DNA from: Actinomycetota bacterium
GTDB taxonomy: Bacteria; Actinomycetota; Actinomycetes; S36-B12; UBA5976
Direction of reading: 5' to 3'
Assembly: GCA_009923375.1 (NCBI GenBank)
Contig: RFTO01000010.1
Coordinates: 1 to 15,601, forward strand
DNA: 15,601 nucleotides
Position 1 is the first letter of the stretch. Each line of letters starts with the position of its first letter. The notes beneath the pieces are model-generated. The model did no database searches, was not told where the DNA came from, and saw nothing but the letters and a program-made list of their open reading frames with translations. The position numbers and the translations under genes were made by a program. This document shows, piece after piece, positions 1-7,112 of the stretch.

Positions 1-1
1 G

Positions 2-973
2 ATCATCGACAGCGATGTTGTCGATGAGTCAAACCTGCAGCGCCAGGTGATTCACGGGCAGTCTCGGATCGGGGTGCCGAAAGTCTTCTCCGCAGCAGCC
101 GTCATCGCCGAACTGAATCCCGGCGTTGACGTTATTGCGCATGAACGTGAGCTCACCTCCGACAACGCACTTGAACTGTTCGCGAGCTACGACCTCATCG
201 TCGACGGCACCGACACTTTTGCCACGCGGTACCTCATCAACGATGCCTGCGTCCTTCTAGGCAAGCCGTTCGTGTTCGCCTCCGTGCTGAGATTCGGCGG
301 CCAGGTGATGACCGTGCTACCGGGGCGCTCGGCGTGTTACCGCTGCGCTTTTCCGGAACCGCCGTTGCCCGGCACGGTCCCCACCTGCGAGCAAGCTGGC
401 GTATTCGGCGCGATGTGTGGAGTGATCGGCAGCTACGAAGCGGTGGAGGCAATCAAGTTGATTACCGGCGTAGGTGAGCCGCTCACCAACCGCATGATGC
501 GCGTTGACGCACTCACCATGAACACAGAGATCCTCGCTATCCCGGCCGATCCGCAGTGCGCCGTGTGTGGAGAGTCACCGACCATCACAGGGTTGATTGA
601 CTATCCAGCCTGGTGCGGCACCAAGCACACATCATCCAATGATGATGTCACTGCGTTACAACTGCAGGGTGAGCTCGCTGCTCGCGATGCGGGAGCCAAC
701 GACTTCGTGCTCATCGACGTCCGCGAACCATTTGAAACTCAGATATGCGCCATCGACGGTGCCTTGCATATTCCGCAGGGCCTATTGGCGGATAACGATG
801 ACATCCGCACCATTGCGAAAGACACTCGGATCGTGGTGATGTGCCTTGGTGGAGTGAGATCGGCGGCTGCATGTGAGTACCTGCGCGGTGAAGGTTTCTT
901 ATCTGTACACAACCTAGCTGGGGGAATCCGCAGCTGGATTGACGATGTGGACCCGTCGCTCACTAGATACTGA
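2..973 (+). CDS. moeZ: MoeZ/MoeB-like sulfur-carrier adenylyltransferase-sulfurtransferase (5'-truncated)
   Basis: The gene is open at the left edge, so the true start and the glycine-rich ATP-binding loop lie outside the window; 323 residues are visible. The first residues read I-I-D-S-D-V-V-D-x-S-N-L-Q-R-Q, the hallmark of the ThiF/MoeB E1-like fold. Zinc-type pairs lie at C112-x2-C115 and C186-x2-C189 (window numbering). C129, in P-T-C-E-Q-A-G-V, matches the catalytic E1 cysteine of human MOCS3 (C239). From about residue 225 a rhodanese domain follows, with active-site loop C281-L-G-G-V-R-S intact. Family knowledge: such fusions adenylate the C-terminal Gly-Gly of small sulfur carriers (MoaD, CysO and similar) and then thiocarboxylate them, for molybdopterin, cysteine or thio-modification pathways in the cytoplasm. 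Which carrier it serves cannot be told here. A neighbouring membrane-protein gene converges on it with a 69-bp gap. Confidence 0.93.
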   Translation: MIDSDVVDESNLQRQVIHGQSRIGVPKVFSAAAVIAELNPGVDVIAHERELTSDNALELFASYDLIVDGTDTFATRYLINDACVLLGKPFVFASVLRFGGQVMTVLPGRSACYRCAFPEPPLPGTVPTCEQAGVFGAMCGVIGSYEAVEAIKLITGVGEPLTNRMMRVDALTMNTEILAIPADPQCAVCGESPTITGLIDYPAWCGTKHTSSNDDVTALQLQGELAARDAGANDFVLIDVREPFETQICAIDGALHIPQGLLADNDDIRTIAKDTRIVVMCLGGVRSAAACEYLRGEGFLSVHNLAGGIRSWIDDVDPSLTRY

Positions 974-977
974 CGTC

Positions 978-1000
978 CGCAGCGTTTGTGAGGCGCTGCG
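978..1000. terminator. Possible bidirectional hairpin between convergent genes
   Basis: CGCAGCG (978-984) and CGCTGCG (994-1000) form a perfect 7-bp stem with a 9-nt loop, five bases after the moeZ stop codon. It lies in the 69-bp gap between two convergent genes, where a terminator is expected. No T-tract follows on either strand, so it would have to work as a U-less actinobacterial terminator; it could also be chance. Confidence 0.35.
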
Positions 1001-1042
1001 CTTCCAGAAGTGCGAAGCCATTCGACTTGCGACGTGCCGAGG

Positions 1043-3442
1043 TTACAAAGCGTTTTTGCTCGTCAAGAATCGGAGTGCGAACCAGCCTGGTACCAGCGGC
1101 AGCCAGAACGTGACCAAGCGGAACACAAGGGTGGACACGACTGCTTGGTCAAGGGGAATGCCGGCCGTGGTTAATGATGCTGTCAAGAGCGCTTCAATTC
1201 CGCCCAAACCTCCGGGGGTTGGGACGGCCTGGCCGATGGTGGCACCGGCGAGATACACCAGGGCGGCGGTGCTGAAACTGCAGTGACCGCCGGCTGCGCG
1301 CACCGATGCGTACAGCGTGGCGATGTAAGCGGAGTTGATAAGGAGTTGTCCGCCGAGTCCAAGCGACACCTTGCGTGGGTCCTTCGCCATCGTCACGAAC
1401 CTCGGTACTACCTGCAGAACAAATGGCTTCACACGGTTGTACGCGCTGATGCGAATGCGGGGAATGGAGATCAAGCTGATGATTGCGGCGATCACGCTGA
1501 TCACCAAGATGCCCACTTGGGCGGGGATAGTGAAGGCAACATGCCCACTTGACCCGGTGATAGCCGCAGCGGTCACCAGCATCAGAACGTGGATGACGAC
1601 TCCTGTGACCTGAGACAGGCCAACTCCTGCAACGGCCACGGCAACAGGCACGCCCAAACGCGTGAAGAAGCGGATGTTCATCGCGACAGTGCCGAGGCTG
1701 CTCGGCGTCATCAAATTCGCAACCGACGCAGCCCACTGAGTAAGGAATGTGCGCCACACAGGCGGGCGCTGGGGCAGATGGCCGATCATGATCATGGTCA
1801 TCGCCGCATATGTCACGGCGCTGCCGGCAAGCGCCACGAACAACCAACGATTGTCGTAGCCGTGCCAAAGGTGTGTGGCTGACACCTGCGACAACTGCGC
1901 AACCAGCAGATAAGCGGCGGCGGCTCCGAGGATCACGGTGAGCACCGAACGAGGACGCACCCGCTCTATGCGGATATCCGCAATCGGTGCCTCAGGTGCG
2001 ACAGCAGCGACTGCTTGGCGAAGTTCGCGCAGGAGGCCCCGGTTCTCATGAATGACCGTGCGCATGGATTCGGGCATGGCAAATCTCTGCAACGCCGGCA
2101 AGGCTGCGATGACCTGATCGTCATTGAGATACGCCCGAGCGCCGCCGACGGCGGTGTCCACGTCGGTGAGTGCGGCTGCAGTGACCAGCGTCATCGCAAT
2201 GTCAATGCGCAGTTGCACATCATCGGCTGCAACGCTGCCGGAGGTGGAATTACGTATCCAGAGCCGGCCATCATCATCAACCGAAAAGCTATTTGGCGCG
2301 GTGTCCCGCAGCGCGATTCCTGCTGAGTGCGCAGTTGCGACAATCTGCCAAAGTTGAGTGACGATGTCGTGTGCAGCGGCTTCGCTGTCAGCGTGCCAAC
2401 GATCGAGACTGACACCTGATCGCTCCTTGTAAGCGATAAGTGCGCTCTCGTCATTGATGCGATGGGCGGCGACGAGTGTGCGAGTTGGTACTCCAGCCCT
2501 TTCAAGTGCGTAAGACATCAGGGCTGCACGATCGACACTGCGCCGCACAGTGACTCCTGGAGATGCAGCACCGCGGACGCGGAATCCGTTGCGGAGATTG
2601 CGCAGCAAGTCCCCACCCTCGAGATCGCGGTCGAGTACCTGCACTTGCAACGGTCCTTGTGTGGTGGACGCTGCGTACTCGCGGCCACGCTCGGTGCTGG
2701 TGGCAACTCGTAATTCGGTGACGTCGTAACCATGCTGACGCAGCGCCGCTATCAGCTCCTGCCCCCGCGGACGCGTGCTGGTGACACCAAGAAGCCATCG
2801 CAGGAGATAGCCCACAAACGCGCCCACAGCGACGCTCGCGAGGACACCGGACAGGGTGATGCCACCAGAGATTGAGGTGATGATGGTTGCAGTGGTGATG
2901 AGTGCCAAGGCGAAGCCGCGCCAGCCGGAACGCCCAGCAAGACGGGCGACGACAGCGAAGGCCACGGTTGCGGCCAGCAGCGGCGAACTTGCGTTACCCA
3001 ATTCGGGTCGTGTCGCACCGGCGAGAGCGAGTCGAACGGACGCGCTTGCGTAGTGCTCAACCAGCCAGCCCGCGCCGGCAACCACCGACATGGTCGCCCC
3101 CAGCGCGATAAGCGAGTCGATGCATTGGCGGAAACGTCGCCGCACGAGCAGATCGATGCTGACGGCGATGGGGAAGAGGAGGAAGCTGATGCCAGCAGCG
3201 AGATTCAGGGCGACGACGAAGAATGCGGGGACTGTGGAGCCCACTGTTGCGAGGTCAGCCTGCACTCCTGAGCTGGTGTTGGCGGCGAAGAGCCCGACGA
3301 GCACGATCAAGACACCCGCGACAAGGCAGCCGATGGCGGCGACGAGGTCGTAAGGCCGATGCAGGCGCACGGCAATTAAGCCGGTTTCGAGGATGGTCGG
3401 CTGACGACGAGTTCCCGGGTGCGCTCCGACGCGATGCTCCAT
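1043..3442 (-). CDS. Flippase-like/LPG-synthase transmembrane protein with internal pseudokinase-like domain
   Basis: With the ATG at 3442 the protein has 799 residues; an in-frame ATG at 3514 (823 residues) is possible, and neither has a strong ribosome site. Hydrophobic segments at about 32-54, 70-100, 107-128, 151-169 and 175-220 form an N-terminal membrane block. Residues about 225-480 are soluble and look like a degenerate kinase/phosphotransferase: L-Q-V-Q-V-L at 265-270 has Gln where the ATP lysine is expected, L-R-D at 378-380 replaces H-R-D, N384 remains, and W-I-R-N at 395-398 has Asn at the DFG aspartate. The C-terminal block (about 498-793) is UPF0104/LPG_synthase_TM, with N-L-M-T-P-S-S-L-G near 577 and P-T-P-G-G-L-G-G-I-E at 741-750. 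Proteins of this class flip or modify lipids; the substrate here is unknown. It is divergent from adnA. Confidence 0.82.
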   Translation of the reverse strand: MEHRVGAHPGTRRQPTILETGLIAVRLHRPYDLVAAIGCLVAGVLIVLVGLFAANTSSGVQADLATVGSTVPAFFVVALNLAAGISFLLFPIAVSIDLLVRRRFRQCIDSLIALGATMSVVAGAGWLVEHYASASVRLALAGATRPELGNASSPLLAATVAFAVVARLAGRSGWRGFALALITTATIITSISGGITLSGVLASVAVGAFVGYLLRWLLGVTSTRPRGQELIAALRQHGYDVTELRVATSTERGREYAASTTQGPLQVQVLDRDLEGGDLLRNLRNGFRVRGAASPGVTVRRSVDRAALMSYALERAGVPTRTLVAAHRINDESALIAYKERSGVSLDRWHADSEAAAHDIVTQLWQIVATAHSAGIALRDTAPNSFSVDDDGRLWIRNSTSGSVAADDVQLRIDIAMTLVTAAALTDVDTAVGGARAYLNDDQVIAALPALQRFAMPESMRTVIHENRGLLRELRQAVAAVAPEAPIADIRIERVRPRSVLTVILGAAAAYLLVAQLSQVSATHLWHGYDNRWLFVALAGSAVTYAAMTMIMIGHLPQRPPVWRTFLTQWAASVANLMTPSSLGTVAMNIRFFTRLGVPVAVAVAGVGLSQVTGVVIHVLMLVTAAAITGSSGHVAFTIPAQVGILVISVIAAIISLISIPRIRISAYNRVKPFVLQVVPRFVTMAKDPRKVSLGLGGQLLINSAYIATLYASVRAAGGHCSFSTAALVYLAGATIGQAVPTPGGLGGIEALLTASLTTAGIPLDQAVVSTLVFRLVTFWLPLVPGWFALRFLTSKNAL

Positions 3443-3516
3443 GGCGCTCGCCCCATCGTCCTCAACCACGGCGCGATCGTTGCACGAGTGGCGACCCGCA
3501 GCGGACAGCGACATCG

Positions 3517-3539
3517 GTGTCGGATGGGTGCAGTTAAAT
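3517..3539 (+). promoter_or_regulatory. Candidate adnA promoter, RecA-NDp/PafBC-like, giving a leaderless mRNA
   Basis: GTGTCGGAT (3517-3525), an 8-nt spacer, then TTAAAT (3534-3539). The actinobacterial damage-inducible RecA-NDp consensus, used with the PafBC activator, is TTGTCRGTG-N8-TAnnnT. The core TGTCRG and the exact 8-nt spacer match; first-element positions 1, 8 and 9 and the second base of the -10 do not. The -10 ends six bases before the ATG at 3546, so transcription would begin at or next to the A of the start codon. No Shine-Dalgarno sequence is placed properly, which fits a leaderless start. Confidence 0.4.
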
Positions 3540-3545
3540 AGGGGC

Positions 3546-6500
3546 ATGACAGGGAGTACGAGGGAGCCTTCATTGGAAGACGAATCAGCAGCGCCAGGAG
3601 ACGGCACAGCCGAAAGCACAGTCGAAGATGTAGCGCCAACCACTGGAGCAGATAGTGGATCGAGTGCGGCCCTTGGCGACGTGTCGATTCACCTTGATCT
3701 CACCCCAGCTAACCCGAGCACACCTGCCGACCTAGACCCGCAGCAGCGTGCGGTGGTCGAGCATCGAGGTGCGCCACTACTCGTCTTGGCTGGTCCCGGC
3801 ACTGGTAAGACCACCACGTTGATCGAAGCTATGGTCGCTCGACTGCAAGGCCCCGATCGTCTGCGCCCTGAGCAGGTCCTGGGCCTCACCTTCGGTAGGC
3901 AGGCAGCAGCTGACTGGCGCGATCGCCTCATCTCCAGGCTCGGTGGTGGCTTGGTGCCCGCAGTGTCAACCTTTCATGCCTATGCCTTTTCGCTGGTGCG
4001 CCAGCACGCCGACCAACTTGGGTTGATGGCATCGCCTCGCCTGCTTGCTGGTCACGAGGAAGACATCGCGGTGCGCGACCAACTACGCAGCCTGATCCAC
4101 AACGATGCCGCAGATTGGCCGGACCATTTACGTGCTGCAGGGGTCACTCATGAATTCGCCCGCCAAGTTCGCGCGGCTGTTTCCCGCGCGCGGAGCTTCA
4201 ACCTTGATGCCGAGCAAGTACGCGCGATGGCTCAATCTGCTCGCAAGCCTGAATGGTCGCTGGTCGCGGACGTGCTGGCGCAATACGAGTTCTGGCTTGA
4301 GTCAGCCGATGTTTTCGATTACGCGGGCTTGATCTCCACCGCTGATGCGCTGGCCCGCACTCCGCAGGTGGCCTCGCAGATCCACGATCAGATTCGCGCG
4401 GTGTTTGTGGACGAATTCCAGGACACTGATGCCGCCCAGGTGGAGTTACTCAAGGCGATTGTTGGACCCGGCTGTGAGCTGGTGGTCGTCGGTGATCCAG
4501 ACCAGAGCATCTACGCATTTCGTGGAGCCCAAGTTCGCGGCATCCTCGATTTCGCCGAACATTTTGGAACCGTGGAGCAGCCGGCAATCGCGATGGCATT
4601 GCAGACCTGTCGCAGATTCGGGTCGCGGATTCGCGCTGCTGCGGATATTGAGATCAACAAGGTTGACTACGCCGGATCAGCTGTGTGGGCAGCAGCACGA
4701 ACCGCGCATCGAGATCCGCTGTGTATTGGCAGCGCCACGAACACGAGCACGAGCACGAGCACGAACACGAATGCCAGAGACATCACTGTTGCTGACACCA
4801 TCACTGCTACCGACTCCGTACATGCTCCGATCGTCTCGTCAGCCACGGCACAAGATTCCGTATCGATATTCCTCGCCGCCGATGCACGAAGTGAGGCGGC
4901 TGAGATCGCCGAGCGCATCCGCGCACTTCGTCATGCGGGCGCGCGCTGGGATGACATCGTCGTGCTCACCCGCACTGTTGATCAAATCGAGCCGTTGCGA
5001 CGGGCCTTTGTTGCAGCGGACATCCCAGTGGCTGCAGCCGGCGATGAAACTCCAATCAGGCGAGACCAGGCTGTTGCACCGCTTCTCGACGCATTGCTCC
5101 TGATTGAACGGCCGACCTCGATGAGCGCCGCGGTGGCCAGAGAGTTACTGGTATCGCCGCTATGCGGTGTCGACCCCGCCGATTTACGTCGCATCGTGCG
5201 CGATGTGCGTAAGCACGCCGGCGGTGATACCACTCCATCAACGCCTGAAGTCCTGTGCATGCTGGTCGCCGATCCAGAAGCAACCTCGGAGATTAACCCG
5301 TCAATTGCGCCCGTTGGTCTGGCTGCATTGAAGGCATTCCACCTCTGCACATCGCGCGCTCGCACCTTACTGAATGACGGTGCGGGGGTGGAGGAAGTGT
5401 TGTGGGCGGTGTGGAATGGCAACGGCACATCGCATTCGTGGCCAGCGCGCTTACGTAGGCAGTCACTACGTGGTGGCGCGGGTGGCCGGCGCGCAGACAG
5501 AGATATCGACGCCGTGATGACGTTGTTCGAGATGGCTTCTCGCGCAGGACACACCCGGGGCAGAACTTGCCAGGGATTCGTCAGCGACGTTAGGGGTCAG
5601 CAAGTCCCAGTGTCCGAAGTGCGCAGCAGCATCATTGGCTCCGCCGTGGCTGTCATGACAGCACATCGGGCAAAAGGCTTGGAGTGGGACCACGTCTTCA
5701 TAGCTGGCGTACAGGAAGGTGTTTGGCCGAACGTCATCAGCCGCACCGGATTGGTCACTGCTGATGAGATGCAACATGGCGGCCTGTCCACCGTTCCGAC
5801 CGCGGCCGAATTACTCGCTGAGGAACGGCGTCTGTTCTATGTGTGCGTCACCCGAGCAAAGCGGAGTGTTGTTGTGAGCGCGGTCCAAGGAGCGGATAAC
5901 TCGCCCAATGATGAACGCCCCAGCCGGTTCCTCATGTCAATGCTGCCAGCGACGGACGGTTTCGATGCGGCAGCAGCAGCCGAATTGGAGCGGGCCGAAC
6001 CAGGGGCGCACTCGCTGTTGCCGGTGCTACGCACCAGAGGTGCCTCCGCCAGCTCGTTGACCGCATTGGTTGCACAGTTGAGGCGCGTACTTGGGGACAG
6101 TGAGACAAGTGCTGAAATCAAGCACGAGGCTGCCCGCCGCTTAGCGATGCTTGCCCAACGGGTGCCAGTCCGACATAACGGTCCGCACCCGGCGTTACCT
6201 GAGTCATGGTGGGGAGCCCGGGAGGTGACTGTGGGCCCGCGTCCGGTTCGCCCGCCAGAGCCGTTGAGGTTGTCCCCGACGGCAGTGGAAAGTGTGGCCA
6301 CGTGTTCATTGCGATGGTTCTTCGAGCGTCAGATGAGCGCCCAGACTTTAACCGGCACTGCGGCGGCGTTCGGCTCGGTCGTCCACGCAGTATGTGAGCA
6401 CATCGCCCTGTCGCCGACGCAGCTGACTGCGGCGGATGTGGAGCAGGAGATCGATCGCATCTGGGGACAGATGGGCTACCAAGCCACGTGGATTGGCACG

Positions 6501-7112
6501 CGAGAGCGTGATGTGATGTCGCAGGCAGTTGAACGTTTTCTGGTGTGGCACCAGGAGCAGATTGATGCGGGTGTCACTGTCGCTGGTGTCGAAGTGGACA
6601 TCCGGGCCGAGGTAACCGTGCTCGATGACACAGGCACTCCCCATGCGGTCGTCATCGCTGGTCGAGCCGACCGAATCGACACAACATCATCGCCATCAAG
6701 TGGCACGCATGCGGTGGTCTACGACATCAAGAGTTACAAACGCGCGCCATCGAAGAAGGATGTGGCCACGAACATCCAGCTCGCCTTGTACGCCCTGGCT
6801 GTTGAGAAGGGCGGCACCGACAAAGTTCCTGATGCCGCAAGCGTGGATGCCGGGCTGGTGTTGGTAAAGGTGCCAGCGAAGGTGAGGTCGCCGCTGCCAA
6901 AGGTGATGACGCAGTCGGGTGTCGACCAAGGTGATTTTGATGTTGAGCCGGTCTTGGCTTCTGCGGCTGCAACCCTGCGTGCCGAGGTCTTCGAAGCGTT
7001 ACCAGGTAAGCACTGTGACTTCTGCCAGATGAAGGTGTGCTGCCCGGCGAAGATGCCGAGCGACAAGGTGCAGTCAGATGAGGATACGGAGACTGCCGAT
7101 GATGATGACTGA
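3546..7112 (+). CDS. adnA: AdnA: UvrD/RecB-family helicase-nuclease subunit with Fe-S nuclease domain
   Basis: The ATG at 3546 is chosen because upstream in-frame codons run into the divergent promoter region and the N-terminus is already disordered; this gives 1188 residues. Family knowledge: AdnA pairs with AdnB to unwind and degrade DNA ends at double-strand breaks in actinobacteria. Visible SF1A motifs: Walker A G-P-G-T-G-K-T-T at 83-90, D-E-F-Q-D at 289-293, G-D-P-D-Q-S-I-Y-A-F-R-G-A at 316-328, motif V near 705-719 (T-A-H-R-A-K-G-L-E-W-D) and motif VI at 759-772. The RecB-like nuclease has D1042 (G-R-A-D-R-I-D), D1060 and K1062 (Y-D-I-K-S). C920, C1157, C1160 and C1166 form the AddB-type four-cysteine Fe-S pattern. 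An in-frame hexanucleotide repeat encodes Thr-Asn/Thr-Ser pairs at 398-409. The first roughly 45 residues and the last roughly 20 are acidic and probably unstructured. adnB overlaps its 3' end. Confidence 0.93.
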   Translation: MTGSTREPSLEDESAAPGDGTAESTVEDVAPTTGADSGSSAALGDVSIHLDLTPANPSTPADLDPQQRAVVEHRGAPLLVLAGPGTGKTTTLIEAMVARLQGPDRLRPEQVLGLTFGRQAAADWRDRLISRLGGGLVPAVSTFHAYAFSLVRQHADQLGLMASPRLLAGHEEDIAVRDQLRSLIHNDAADWPDHLRAAGVTHEFARQVRAAVSRARSFNLDAEQVRAMAQSARKPEWSLVADVLAQYEFWLESADVFDYAGLISTADALARTPQVASQIHDQIRAVFVDEFQDTDAAQVELLKAIVGPGCELVVVGDPDQSIYAFRGAQVRGILDFAEHFGTVEQPAIAMALQTCRRFGSRIRAAADIEINKVDYAGSAVWAAARTAHRDPLCIGSATNTSTSTSTNTNARDITVADTITATDSVHAPIVSSATAQDSVSIFLAADARSEAAEIAERIRALRHAGARWDDIVVLTRTVDQIEPLRRAFVAADIPVAAAGDETPIRRDQAVAPLLDALLLIERPTSMSAAVARELLVSPLCGVDPADLRRIVRDVRKHAGGDTTPSTPEVLCMLVADPEATSEINPSIAPVGLAALKAFHLCTSRARTLLNDGAGVEEVLWAVWNGNGTSHSWPARLRRQSLRGGAGGRRADRDIDAVMTLFEMASRAGHTRGRTCQGFVSDVRGQQVPVSEVRSSIIGSAVAVMTAHRAKGLEWDHVFIAGVQEGVWPNVISRTGLVTADEMQHGGLSTVPTAAELLAEERRLFYVCVTRAKRSVVVSAVQGADNSPNDERPSRFLMSMLPATDGFDAAAAAELERAEPGAHSLLPVLRTRGASASSLTALVAQLRRVLGDSETSAEIKHEAARRLAMLAQRVPVRHNGPHPALPESWWGAREVTVGPRPVRPPEPLRLSPTAVESVATCSLRWFFERQMSAQTLTGTAAAFGSVVHAVCEHIALSPTQLTAADVEQEIDRIWGQMGYQATWIGTRERDVMSQAVERFLVWHQEQIDAGVTVAGVEVDIRAEVTVLDDTGTPHAVVIAGRADRIDTTSSPSSGTHAVVYDIKSYKRAPSKKDVATNIQLALYALAVEKGGTDKVPDAASVDAGLVLVKVPAKVRSPLPKVMTQSGVDQGDFDVEPVLASAAATLRAEVFEALPGKHCDFCQMKVCCPAKMPSDKVQSDEDTETADDDD
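4737..4772 (+). repeat. In-frame hexanucleotide tandem repeat inside adnA
   Basis: Six copies of ACGARY run in tandem: ACGAAC, three ACGAGC, ACGAAC, ACGAAT. They encode alternating Thr-Asn and Thr-Ser pairs (residues 398-409). The stretch sits between motif III/IV and the next helicase block, in a low-complexity Thr/Ser/Ala-rich linker. Unit length 6 keeps the frame whatever the copy number. Confidence 0.9.
7088..7091 (+). promoter_or_regulatory. Ribosome binding site deciding the adnB start
   Basis: GGAG (within CGGAGA) lies seven bases before the ATG at 7099. It lies inside the end of adnA. It favours the first of three consecutive ATG codons (7099, 7102, 7105) over the in-frame ATG at 7078, which lies upstream of this site. 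Confidence 0.6.

Noticed and set aside
3441..3545. Upstream extension of adnA by 35 codons
   Set aside because: The added residues cross the divergent promoter region, have no ribosome site and look like translated non-coding DNA; the ATG at 3546 has a properly placed -10 element.
3443..3643. N-terminal extension of the membrane protein to 3643
   Set aside because: It would run antisense through the adnA promoter and first codons and adds Ser/Pro-rich sequence of no family.
4345..5103. 252-codon open frame on + inside adnA
   Set aside because: It lies in another frame of a gene with intact helicase motifs, is Arg/Ser-rich and resembles no family: a shadow of GC-rich coding sequence.
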